From Eubacteriales bacterium (GTDB lineage Bacteria; Bacillota; Clostridia; Oscillospirales; Butyricicoccaceae): a stretch of DNA of 32,926 nucleotides. Within the stretch, counting starts at the first letter, position 1. Each line of letters opens with the position of its first letter. The translations under genes and the position numbers were made by a program. Location: positions 1 through 32,926 of the forward strand of contig JAUNGZ010000015.1 in assembly GCA_030524205.1 (NCBI GenBank). The letters run 5' to 3'. This document shows, piece after piece, positions 13,939 to 21,087 of the stretch. Below the pieces are notes generated by a model. That model saw nothing but the letters and a program-made list of their open reading frames with translations. It had not been told where the DNA came from and did no database searches.

Positions 13939-14938
13939 AGCGCCCTCCCTTCCCCCGGCACAGCAGCAGCGCCAGCACGGGCACGGCGAACAGGATGGTC
14001 AGGATACTGAGCGGCAGCTCAGCGCCCTTCGACAGGCTGCGCGCCAGCATGTCCGCCGCGAGCAGGATATCCGCGCCGACCAGCGCGCACAGCGCGAGAT
14101 ACGGCCCGCCGCGCCGCCGCGCCAGCAAAAACGCGATATGCGGGGCGATCAGCCCCGCGAACGCGATCACGCCGGTCACGGACACGACCGCCGCGACCAT
14201 CAGCGTAGTCAGCACGAGCAGCAGCGTGCGCCAGAACGCGGGGTCGAGCCCCATGCCGCGCGCGGCCTCCTCGCCGAGCGACAGCATGGCGGTCTGCCGC
14301 CGGAACAGCAGCAGAAGAAGGAGCGGCGCGAGCACGCACAGCGCGGTCAGGCGCGCCTTGTCCGCTGTCACCGACGCGAGGCTGCCCATCGTCCAAAACT
14401 CGATGGCGGCCAGCTCGCGCTCGGGATCGGCCATGGTTTTCAGCACCATCAGCCCCGCCTCGGCCGCCGACGAGACGATGATACCCGCGAGGATGTACGT
14501 GCCCGTCCGCTCGATGCGCGCCGCGCGCACCAGCAGCAGCACAAGGGCGAGCGACAGCAGCCCCATCGCAAACGCGCCGCCCATGATCTGCGCCGCGCCG
14601 CCCGCGCCCAGCACAATGGCGCACGCCGCGCCGAACGACGCGCCCGCGGCCACGCCCGTCAAATCGGGTGAGGCGAGCGGATTGCGGAACACGGTCTGGT
14701 ACACGCCGCCCGCAAGGCCGAGCGCCAAACCGGCGAGCAGGCCCATGCACACGCGCGGCACGCGCAGCGTCCAAAATACGCGCGCGTCCATCGTATCCCG
14801 CGCGCCGCCGGCGAGGATTTCCCCGATCCGGGCAAGCGAAAGGGGAAAGCTGCCGACGCACAGCGACACCGCCGCGAGCGCCGCCAGCAGGACGGCGGCC
14901 GCCGGAACGGCGGCGCGGGAACGGTTCGTCTGTCTCAT
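13922..14938 (-). CDS. FecCD/BtuC-family ABC transporter permease
   Basis: This 338-residue protein has about ten hydrophobic segments and the diagnostic family stretch GLAGGVYQTVFRNPLASP near residue 80, followed by LTGVAAGASFG. The cytoplasmic ATPase-contact loop (MGLDPAFWRTL) lies near residue 229. It forms the membrane channel of the importer with the ATPase just downstream. The ATG has a G-rich ribosome binding site (AAGGGGGGAAAG), and the gene starts 19 bp after the binding protein ends. Confidence 0.9.
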   Translation of the reverse strand: MRQTNRSRAAVPAAAVLLAALAAVSLCVGSFPLSLARIGEILAGGARDTMDARVFWTLRVPRVCMGLLAGLALGLAGGVYQTVFRNPLASPDLTGVAAGASFGAACAIVLGAGGAAQIMGGAFAMGLLSLALVLLLVRAARIERTGTYILAGIIVSSAAEAGLMVLKTMADPERELAAIEFWTMGSLASVTADKARLTALCVLAPLLLLLLFRRQTAMLSLGEEAARGMGLDPAFWRTLLLVLTTLMVAAVVSVTGVIAFAGLIAPHIAFLLARRRGGPYLALCALVGADILLAADMLARSLSKGAELPLSILTILFAVPVLALLLCRGKGGRYGDDA

Positions 14939-14957
14939 CGGGCTTTCCCCCCTTCCG

Positions 14958-16016
14958 TTACTTTGTGATCAGCGCGCGGTCGATGTCAAAGCCGTAAAAC
15001 GTCTGATAAAACGCTTGAGCGTCGGCTGTGAACTCGTCAAAGCTGTACTGCCCCGGGTGGAGCACGCTCGTCAGCCACATCACGCCCAAAACACCGGACG
15101 GGATGGGCGAATCCCATTCCTCGATGCCACGCGGCATCTCATAGATGTTTCCATGCACGACCGCGCCCACCCCGGCAAGCTGCGGGTCGTTGCGCACATC
15201 GTTTGCCGTATAGGAAGCACCGGGCGGCACGATGATATATTCCGGGTCCATCGCGAGGACGGATTCGTAGGACACCTCGGTCCAGTAATCGCCCTCGATC
15301 GCGTTTGCCGCGTTCTCGCCGCCTGCCAGCCCGATCAGCCCCGCCTGATACATGCCCGCGGGCGCGGTTTCCAAGTAGGACGAGTTGCCCGCCATATAAA
15401 CGGCGGGCTTTTCCAGCCCCTCGGTCAGCTCCGCCATGCGGGCGAGCTGCGCGGCGTAATAGTCGGACAGCTCCCGCGCGCGCGGCTCCACGCCGCAGGC
15501 CTTGCCGATCAGCGCGAGCATCTGCTCCAGCCCCTGCTGCGTTTCCGGATCGACGACCAGCGCCTTGAGGCCGAGTCCGGTCAACGTGTCGGCATGCTCT
15601 GCGAGCTTTTTGGGCAGCAGCACCAAATCGGGCGCGAGCGCGGCCACGGCCTCGACGTTGAATTCCTTAAGCGTGCCGACCTGCTCCCGTTCGAGCAGGC
15701 CGGGCGCGGCCATTTGATAAATCGGGCGCGTTTCCGCCTTCTTTTCCAGCCCGATCACACGGTCGGCCACGCCGAGCGCGATCGCCGCGTAGGTGGTGAT
15801 ATAATAGCAGCTCACCAGCGTTTCAGCGGGCTTATCCAGCACGACCTCGCGCCCCGCCTGATCGGTCAGCGTGATTTCTTCGGCCTGCGCGGCCGTATTT
15901 TGGCCGTCCTCCGCCCCGTTCTCCCCGGCTTGGGGCTGCCCGCAGGCGCCCAGCCCCAGCGCCATCGACGCCGCCAGCAGCAGCGCGAGCAGACGTTTCA
16001 CTCCGTTTTTTCTCAT
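14958..16016 (-). CDS. Substrate-binding lipoprotein of a BtuCD-type ABC importer, probably for molybdate
   Basis: The 352-residue product has a lipoprotein signal (MRKNGVKRLLALLLAASM then the lipobox LGAC, with Cys at about residue 25). A Ser/Gly/Glu-rich linker follows, then a periplasmic-binding-protein fold of the TroA/BtuF type: ITLTDQAGREVVLDKPAETL, VAALAPDLVLLP, and a C-terminal lobe with DPEYIIVPPG. It would be anchored outside the membrane and deliver substrate to the FecCD permease. The ATG at 16016 is preferred over the one 8 codons upstream because of GGAAAGAGGGAG before it and the signal peptide. Molybdate is inferred from the ModE-like operator and cargo, not from binding residues. 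Confidence 0.88.
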   Translation of the reverse strand: MRKNGVKRLLALLLAASMALGLGACGQPQAGENGAEDGQNTAAQAEEITLTDQAGREVVLDKPAETLVSCYYITTYAAIALGVADRVIGLEKKAETRPIYQMAAPGLLEREQVGTLKEFNVEAVAALAPDLVLLPKKLAEHADTLTGLGLKALVVDPETQQGLEQMLALIGKACGVEPRARELSDYYAAQLARMAELTEGLEKPAVYMAGNSSYLETAPAGMYQAGLIGLAGGENAANAIEGDYWTEVSYESVLAMDPEYIIVPPGASYTANDVRNDPQLAGVGAVVHGNIYEMPRGIEEWDSPIPSGVLGVMWLTSVLHPGQYSFDEFTADAQAFYQTFYGFDIDRALITK

Positions 16017-16051
16017 GTTGCTCCCTCTTTCCAGTTGCATTGGTAACCGGT

Positions 16052-16084
16052 CGATATTCTAGCATGAGAATATCGCTTTGTCAA
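16052..16084 (-). promoter_or_regulatory. Promoter of the ABC operon with a ModE-like operator
   Basis: The minus strand has TTGACA (16079-16084) and TAGAAT (16056-16061) with a 17-bp spacer. Overlapping the spacer and -10 is a perfect palindrome, CGATATTCT-N6-AGAATATCG (16052-16075). Its size and layout resemble the E. coli ModE operator (CGnTATATA-N6-TATATAnCG). Repression of the transporter when molybdate is plentiful is the natural inference. Confidence 0.8.
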
Positions 16085-16115
16085 AAAAATATTCCCGTTT
16101 TCACGGGAAATATTT
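16085..16115 (-). terminator. Terminator at the end of the ModE-like gene
   Basis: The minus strand forms a hairpin AATATTTCCCGT / ACGGGAATATT with a GAAA-containing loop and one bulge, followed by seven T. The stem includes the last codons and the stop of the gene. Confidence 0.8.
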
Positions 16116-16436
16116 GTGGAACGCCCCTTCCGCCGCCTGTTCGACCTCGGCCAGCAGGCTCTCGTACCGTTCGAGCAGAGCGAGGCCCTCCTCCGTCAGC
16201 GTCGAGCCGCCGCCCTTCGCCCCGCCGGGACGGCGCACGAGCAGTTGAAAGCCCCACGCCTGCTCCAAGCCGCGAATCAGCTTCCACGCCTTGGAATAGG
16301 CCATGCCCATGCTCCCGGCGGCTTTTTGCAGCGAGCCGGTCTCGCGCACGCCCTCGAGCAGGCGCATCGGCCCGGGGCCGAAGCATTTGTCCGCCGCAAG
16401 CAGCCGCAGCGTCAAATGATACCGCAGCCCGTCCAT
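16101..16436 (-). CDS. ModE-like winged-helix regulator, DNA-binding domain only
   Basis: This 111-residue protein corresponds to the N-terminal LysR-type helix-turn-helix domain of ModE. GPGPMRLLEGVRETGSLQ runs into KAAGSMGMAYSKAWKLIRGL (the recognition region, about residues 37-56), followed by PGGAKGGGSTLTEEG, the wing with the G-rich turn typical of ModE. The molybdate-binding Mop domains of full-length ModE (about 260 residues) are absent. It may therefore sense molybdate through a partner or bind it by other means. The ATG at 16436 overlaps the xpt stop by one base (TGATG), so the two genes are translationally coupled. Its probable target is the CGATATTCT palindrome just downstream of the gene. 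Confidence 0.85.
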   Translation of the reverse strand: MDGLRYHLTLRLLAADKCFGPGPMRLLEGVRETGSLQKAAGSMGMAYSKAWKLIRGLEQAWGFQLLVRRPGGAKGGGSTLTEEGLALLERYESLLAEVEQAAEGAFHKYFP

Positions 16437-17014
16437 CAGTCTCGGAACGTGACGGTCTGCGTCTCCGCGTCCATCCCGTCCACGATGGCGAGCGATTCGA
16501 CGCGCAGCCCCTTTTCGCGCAGCATTTTGCCGCCGCACTGGAAGCCCTTTTCGATCACGATGCCGATGCCTGCGACGGACGCGTGCGCGGCCTCGACAAT
16601 CTGGCACAGTCCCATCGCCGCGCAGCCGTTGGCCATAAAATCGTCGATGATCAGCACGTTTTCGTCCGGCTGGACAAAGCGGCTGGCCACGATAACCTCG
16701 TACTTGCGCTTGTGCGTGAAGGATTCCACCGGCGCGGACAGCATCGTGCCGTCCAAATTGATCGACTGCGCCTTTTTGGCGAATACGACCGGCACGCCGA
16801 AATACTGCGCCGCGATGGCCGCGATGCCGATACCCGAAGCCTCGATGGTCAGGATTTTGTCTACCCGCACGTCGGCAAAGCGGCGCTTGAACTCCCTGCC
16901 GATTTCGTTGAACAGGGCGATGTCCATCTGGTGGTTGAGGAAATTGTCCACCTTCAGGACGTTGCCCTCCTTGATGACGCCGTCCTTGCGAATGCGTTCT
17001 TTAAGCAGTTCCAT
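16436..17014 (-). CDS. xpt: Xanthine phosphoribosyltransferase
   Basis: The 192-residue protein matches Xpt in length and sequence. [20 protein letters not shown] opens it, [10 protein letters not shown] follows, and the PRPP-binding loop is [17 protein letters not shown] (about residues 115-131). It converts xanthine and PRPP to XMP and so competes with xanthine dehydrogenase for the same base: salvage against breakdown. The ATG at 17014 (after AGAAGGATC) is preferred over the one 8 codons upstream. The leader is short (about 86 bp to the next gene) and has no purine riboswitch, unlike Bacillus xpt. Coupling with the ModE-like gene links purine salvage to molybdenum control. Confidence 0.94.
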   Translation of the reverse strand: MELLKERIRKDGVIKEGNVLKVDNFLNHQMDIALFNEIGREFKRRFADVRVDKILTIEASGIGIAAIAAQYFGVPVVFAKKAQSINLDGTMLSAPVESFTHKRKYEVIVASRFVQPDENVLIIDDFMANGCAAMGLCQIVEAAHASVAGIGIVIEKGFQCGGKMLREKGLRVESLAIVDGMDAETQTVTFRD

Positions 17015-17100
17015 GATCCTTCTCTTCCTTGTCCCCATAATATCTTATTTAAAAGCATACCATTTTTCGGGCGCGGTGTACACCTTTTTTCGACGTTTTT

Positions 17101-17607
17101 TCACGTCCCGTCCAAGAATTCCCGCAATTTTTCGCGCGCGGCCGCACGCGGGATTTCGTCCAGATCGAGCAGCAGTCCGTCCCGTCGGGCGCGAAAGCGC
17201 GCGATGTGAGGCATTTCCTCCTTTTTGAGCACGGCGATCACGGTCTTTTCGCTGTCGAGCGCGGCCGTCACCGCCTCGAGAAACGCCGGGCTGCTTTGCT
17301 CGAAGCGGCCGATCTCGTCGAACAGCAGCACGGGCGCGTCCGACCCGAGCGCCGCGCGCACGCACGCCGCGCCGAAGCCGTCGAACGTCTCCGGAACGCC
17401 GCGTATGCCGCCGCCGGCAAGGCGGGAAATCGGCGCGCTCTCTCCGGTCAGCAGGTCGGTCATGCGGTAAAGGGGACCGGCGGGCGTTATTTCGTCCCGC
17501 ACGGTGCGGTAACCCGCGCACGGCCGGCCGAGCCGGCCGATCAGCCAATCGGCAAGCGTCGATTTGCCCGCGCCCCGCGCGCCGGTGATCAAAATATTGC
17601 GCTTCAT
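17101..17607 (-). CDS. Small P-loop NTPase (THEP1/NTPase_1-like)
   Basis: The 168-residue product has Walker A GARGAGKST at residues 8-16 and Walker B VLLFDEIGRFE near residue 92. This arrangement and size match the nucleoside-triphosphatase THEP1 family. THEP1-like NTPases of this kind turn up beside molybdenum hydroxylase genes in clostridia, where their role is not settled. It may serve cofactor insertion or nucleotide clean-up. The ATG at 17607, starting MKRNILITG, follows GGAGGAATGAACGG. A longer frame upstream adds 24 unrelated residues. Directly upstream is a TATACT at 17641-17646 without a good -35 and two GTATAC hexamers 24 bp apart. Confidence 0.78.
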   Translation of the reverse strand: MKRNILITGARGAGKSTLADWLIGRLGRPCAGYRTVRDEITPAGPLYRMTDLLTGESAPISRLAGGGIRGVPETFDGFGAACVRAALGSDAPVLLFDEIGRFEQSSPAFLEAVTAALDSEKTVIAVLKKEEMPHIARFRARRDGLLLDLDEIPRAAAREKLREFLDGT

Positions 17608-17721
17608 CCGTTCATTCCTCCCGCTCCTCCGCGTATGCTTAGTATACCATTCCATATGCCTCTTTGTATACCTGCACAAAATTGGGTATGTTATTTTCTA
17701 ATATAGTTTTTCAATAAGGAA

Positions 17722-17750
17722 TTGACTACCTTTTCCAGAAGTGTTATTGT
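17722..17750 (+). promoter_or_regulatory. Possible promoter of the acyl-CoA dehydrogenase/fprA pair
   Basis: TTGACT (17722-17727) and a weaker TATTGT (17745-17750) are 17 bp apart, about 125 bp before the gene. The leader contains a CCCGC...GCGGG hairpin with a short T tail (17785-17808), which could act as an attenuator. Confidence 0.45.
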
Positions 17751-17875
17751 GAAGAAAAGAGATTGATTCCGTATATTTTATATTCCCGCCCGGACAAAAG
17801 CGGGTTTCCTTCCGCTTCAAAAGTACACTTTATCAATCCAGTATCGGTCATACCGACAAGAAGGAGGCACACCGT

Positions 17876-19771
17876 ATGTATTACCAAACCACCGACCAGC
17901 ACGAAAAGCTGCGCGCCGACATCCGCGCCTTCGCGGAAGCCGAAGTAAAGCCGATCGCCTTCCTGCTGGACAAGGAAAACCGGTTCCCGCGCGAAATCGT
18001 GCAGAAAATGGCTGAAAACGGCTGGATGGGCCTGCCCTTCCCGACGGAATACGGCGGCGCGGGCGCGGATATCACCAGCTACGCGATCGCGGTCGAGGAG
18101 CTGTCCCGCGTCGACGGCGGCGTGGGCGTTATCCTGTCCGCGCACGTTTCGCTCGGCTCGTGGCCGATTTTCGCCTTCGGCAGCGAGGAGCAGAAGCAGA
18201 AATACCTGCCGTCGCTCGCCCGCGGCGAAAAGCTCGCGGCCTTCGGCCTGACCGAGCCGAACGCCGGCTCGGACGCGGGCGGCACCGAGACGACCGCCGA
18301 GGACAAGGGCGACTATTATCTGCTCAACGGCAATAAAATTTTCATCACCAACGGCGGCGAGGCCGACACCTACGTCGTGTTCGCAGTCACCACGCCCGGC
18401 GTCGGCACGCGCGGCATCTCGGCCTTTATCGTCGAAAAGGGCTGGGAGGGCTTCACCTTCGGCGACCATTACGACAAGCTGGGCATCCGCTCGTCGGCAA
18501 CCGCCGAGCTGCTGTTCAACGACGTCAAGGTTCCCAAGGAAAACCTGCTCGGCAAGCTGGGCGAGGGCTTCAAGATCGCCATGGCCACGCTCGACGGCGG
18601 CCGTATCGGCATCGCCTCTCAGGCGCTCGGCATCGCGCAGGGCGCGTTTGAATCCGCGCTCGAATACGCCAAGGAGCGCGAGCAGTTCGGCAAGCCGATC
18701 GCGTTCCAGCAGGCGATCTCCTTTAAATTCGCCGATATGGCGACCAAGCTGCGCGCCTCGCGCCTGCTGATCTACTCGGCGGCCGAGCTCAAGGAGCACC
18801 ACGGGCCCTACTCGATGGAGGCCGCGATGGCCAAGCAGTACGCTTCGGACTGCTGCCTCGAGATCGTAAACGACGCCTTGCAGATTTACGGCGGCAACGG
18901 CTACCTCAAGGGCATGGACGTCGAGCGCTTCTACCGCGACGCCAAGATCACCACGATCTACGAGGGCACGAACGAGATCCAGCGCGTCGTCATCGCCGCG
19001 CACATCATCGGCAAGCCGCCCCGCGAAAACGCCCCCGCGGCCAAGCGCGGCCCGATCACCGGCCACCGCAAAAAGCAGGTGCTGAAGGACGGCAGCGCGC
19101 AGGAGCGCGTCGCCGCGCTGGTCGAGGCGCTTAAGAACGACGGGTACGACTTCACTGTCGGCATCCCGCTCGACACGCCGATCACGCAGGCCGAGCGCGT
19201 TGTTTCCGCCGGCAAGGGCATCGGCGAAAAGGAAAACATGAAGCTGATCGAGGCCCTCGCCGTGCAGGCGGGCGCGGCTATCGGCTCGTCCCGCCCGGTG
19301 GCGGAAACCTTGCAGTACGTGCCGCTCAACCGCTATGTCGGCATGTCCGGCCAGAAGTTCTCGGGCAACCTGTACATCGCCTGCGGCATTTCGGGCGCGG
19401 GCCAGCACCTCAAGGGCATCCGCGAGGCCACGACCATCGTCGCCATCAACAACAACCCGAACGCCCCCATTTTCAAGAACTGCGACTACGGCATCGTCGG
19501 CGACCTGATGGAGATCCTGCCGCTGCTGACCGCCGCGCTCGACAACGGCGAGGCCAAGCTGCCCGCGCCGCCGATGAAGAAGATGCCGCGTCCCAAGCCG
19601 CAGAAGCCCCATTATCCGATCCATGTCTGCGGCGGCTGCGGTTACGAATACAACCCCGCCGTCGGCGACCCCGAGGGCGATATCGCGCCCGGCACCTCGT
19701 TCGACAAGCTGCCCGAGGAGTGGATCTGCCCCGAGTGCGGCGAGGGAAAAGACCAATTCATTCAGGCCTAA
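17876..19771 (+). CDS. Acyl-CoA dehydrogenase / EtfA C-terminal domain / rubredoxin fusion protein
   Basis: This 631-residue protein joins three redox modules. Residues 1-385 are an acyl-CoA dehydrogenase ([16 protein letters not shown]; catalytic Glu in [12 protein letters not shown]). Residues about 415-555 are the FAD-binding C-terminal domain of EtfA ([47 protein letters not shown]). Residues about 580-631 are a rubredoxin (CGGCGYEYN and CPECG, four iron-binding Cys). Electrons from acyl-CoA oxidation could pass through the two flavins to rubredoxin. The next gene encodes FprA, a known rubredoxin partner that reduces O2. No EtfB-like or EtfA N-terminal part is present, so it cannot bifurcate like normal EtfAB. 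Start: ATG after AAGGAGGCACACCGT. The encoded substrate is unknown; butyryl-CoA is likely. Confidence 0.93.
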   Translation: MYYQTTDQHEKLRADIRAFAEAEVKPIAFLLDKENRFPREIVQKMAENGWMGLPFPTEYGGAGADITSYAIAVEELSRVDGGVGVILSAHVSLGSWPIFAFGSEEQKQKYLPSLARGEKLAAFGLTEPNAGSDAGGTETTAEDKGDYYLLNGNKIFITNGGEADTYVVFAVTTPGVGTRGISAFIVEKGWEGFTFGDHYDKLGIRSSATAELLFNDVKVPKENLLGKLGEGFKIAMATLDGGRIGIASQALGIAQGAFESALEYAKEREQFGKPIAFQQAISFKFADMATKLRASRLLIYSAAELKEHHGPYSMEAAMAKQYASDCCLEIVNDALQIYGGNGYLKGMDVERFYRDAKITTIYEGTNEIQRVVIAAHIIGKPPRENAPAAKRGPITGHRKKQVLKDGSAQERVAALVEALKNDGYDFTVGIPLDTPITQAERVVSAGKGIGEKENMKLIEALAVQAGAAIGSSRPVAETLQYVPLNRYVGMSGQKFSGNLYIACGISGAGQHLKGIREATTIVAINNNPNAPIFKNCDYGIVGDLMEILPLLTAALDNGEAKLPAPPMKKMPRPKPQKPHYPIHVCGGCGYEYNPAVGDPEGDIAPGTSFDKLPEEWICPECGEGKDQFIQA

Positions 19772-19789
19772 GATAAAGGAGGAACTACC

Positions 19790-20998
19790 ATGTACTCTGT
19801 CCGCAAGGTGACGAAAGACCTGTACTGGGTCGGCGCGAACGACCGCAGGCTCACCCTTTTTGAAAATATCCATCCCATCCCGCGCGGCGTTTCCTACAAC
19901 TCCTACCTGCTGACCGACGAAAAAACCGCGCTGTTCGACACGGTCGACTGGTCGGCCTGCCGCCAGTTTCTCGAAAACGTCGAGCATGTGCTGGACGGCC
20001 GCCCGCTCGATTACCTTGTCATCAACCACATGGAGCCCGACCACGGCGCATCCATCGAGGAGGTGCTGCTGCGCCACCCCGAAACCATGGTCATCTCGAC
20101 CGAAAAGGCCTTCATGCTCATGCGCCAGTTCGGCTTCGACGTTTCCGGCCGCATGATCGAGGTTAAGGAGGGCGACACGTATTCCTTCGGCAAGCACGTG
20201 GTCACCTTCGTGGCCGCGCCCATGGTGCACTGGCCCGAGGCCATGGTCACGTTTGACACGACAAACGGCGTTTTGTTCTCGGCGGACGCTTTCGGCTCGT
20301 TCGGCGCGCTCGACGGCCAGCTTTTCGCGGACGAGGTCAACTTCGACCGCGACTGGCTGGACGACGCCCGCCGCTACCTGACCAACATCGTCGGCAAATA
20401 CGGCCCGCACATCCAGCTTCTGCTGAAAAAGGCGGGCGGCATCCTCGACCAGATCAAGTTCATCTGCCCGCTGCACGGGCCGGTCTGGCGCAAGGATCTG
20501 ATGTATTTCATCGACAAGTACGACAAGTGGAGCCGCTACGAGCCGGAGGAGCAGGGCGTGATGATCGTCTACGCCTCGATGTACGGCAACACCGAGGCCG
20601 CCGCGAACGCGCTCGCCGCGAGGCTGTGCGAAAAGGGCATGACCAACGTGCGCCTGTACGACGTTTCAAACACCCACGTGTCCTACCTGATCTCCGAAAC
20701 CTTCCGGCTGAGCCATGTGGTGCTCGCCTCGGTCACCTATAACTTGGGCATTTACCCGGTGATGCACAATTACCTGATGGATATGAAGGCGCTCAATTTG
20801 CAGAAGCGCACCTTCGGCATCGTCGAGAATGGCTCGTGGGCGTGCAAATCGGGCACGCTGATGCGCGAGTTCCTTGAAAACGAGCTCAAGGACATGACCG
20901 TTCTGGACGCCCAGCTTTCGCTGCAAAGCGCGCTGCACAGCGACGCCGCGCCCGACCTCGACGCGATGGCCGACGCAATCCTCGCCTCCATGCACTGA
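19790..20998 (+). CDS. fprA: Flavodiiron protein (FprA-type oxygen reductase)
   Basis: The 402-residue protein has the metallo-beta-lactamase-like diiron domain first (to about residue 245) and then a flavodoxin domain (MIVYASMYGNTEAA near residue 258 binds FMN). The diiron ligand motif HMEPDH is at residues 80-85, with further ligands expected at APMVH, FSADAF and PLHGP. It reduces O2 to water, or NO to N2O, with electrons from rubredoxin. The upstream gene encodes a rubredoxin domain, is 18 bp away, and is probably cotranscribed. Ribosome binding site: AAAGGAGGAACTACC. This protein is soluble and cytoplasmic and protects anaerobes from oxygen. Confidence 0.95.
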   Translation: MYSVRKVTKDLYWVGANDRRLTLFENIHPIPRGVSYNSYLLTDEKTALFDTVDWSACRQFLENVEHVLDGRPLDYLVINHMEPDHGASIEEVLLRHPETMVISTEKAFMLMRQFGFDVSGRMIEVKEGDTYSFGKHVVTFVAAPMVHWPEAMVTFDTTNGVLFSADAFGSFGALDGQLFADEVNFDRDWLDDARRYLTNIVGKYGPHIQLLLKKAGGILDQIKFICPLHGPVWRKDLMYFIDKYDKWSRYEPEEQGVMIVYASMYGNTEAAANALAARLCEKGMTNVRLYDVSNTHVSYLISETFRLSHVVLASVTYNLGIYPVMHNYLMDMKALNLQKRTFGIVENGSWACKSGTLMREFLENELKDMTVLDAQLSLQSALHSDAAPDLDAMADAILASMH

Positions 20999-21020
20999 CC
21001 TCACACAGTGCACCGGACCG

Positions 21021-21051
21021 CCCCCGGAGCTTTGGCTCCGGGGGCTTTTTT
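21021..21051 (+). terminator. Strong terminator at the right end of the element
   Basis: CCCCCGGAGC (21021-21030) pairs with GCTCCGGGGG (21035-21044) around a TTTG loop and is followed by C and six T. It stops fprA transcription only 18 bp before the attR core, so it would insulate attP and the recombinase in an excised circle. Confidence 0.93.
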
Positions 21052-21087
21052 CTTTTGCAACGCTGCGCGACCGCAAGGACCGTATGA
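21052..21087. other. attR: right junction of the element, GA core at 21069-21070
   Basis: The element side ends in CTTTTGC (21052-21058), the complement of GCAAAAG at the left end (3782-3788). From 21069 on the sequence resumes AsnB coding (GAC CGC AAG GAC CGT ATG). Joined to the left arm it forms attP with 12 of 17 arm positions complementary around GA. Confidence 0.8.

Larger units (their letters stand above)
3770..21068. mobile_element. 17.3-kb serine-recombinase element (metabolic island) inserted in asnB
   Basis: The element is bounded by the two halves of one asnB gene, which rejoin in frame when it is removed (17,299 bp). A large serine recombinase lies 183 bp inside the left end. The joined ends form a palindromic attP centred on GA, the same core dinucleotide known for the clostridial TnpX/TndX recombinases. 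Cargo is metabolic: xanthine dehydrogenase, a MobA-like transferase, a MATE exporter, a purine permease, a probable molybdate ABC transporter, a ModE-like regulator, xpt, an NTPase, an acyl-CoA dehydrogenase/EtfA/rubredoxin fusion and FprA. I see no relaxase, type IV secretion gene, replication gene, phage gene or toxin-antitoxin pair. It may be mobilised in trans, or act as an excisable intervening element like skin or SPbeta. GC content and codon use look like the host's, so it is either well adapted or derived from a close relative. Confidence 0.88.

Noticed and set aside
16950-17100. Purine riboswitch before xpt, and before the NCS2 permease at 13045-13134
   Set aside because: The gaps are under 95 bp and lack the conserved purine aptamer core; Bacillus-like riboswitch control is not supported.
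17744-20476. Open frame of 910 codons on the minus strand opposite the fusion protein and fprA
   Set aside because: It is a shadow of two well-supported genes; the encoded sequence is low-complexity and shows no domain.
3770-21068. Integrative conjugative element or prophage
   Set aside because: No relaxase, coupling protein, secretion, capsid or lysis gene is present in any frame I could recognise.
3770-21070. Invertible segment (DNA inversion) instead of insertion
   Set aside because: Both asnB halves are in the same orientation. Inversion between them would leave one half on the other strand; excision or insertion fits.
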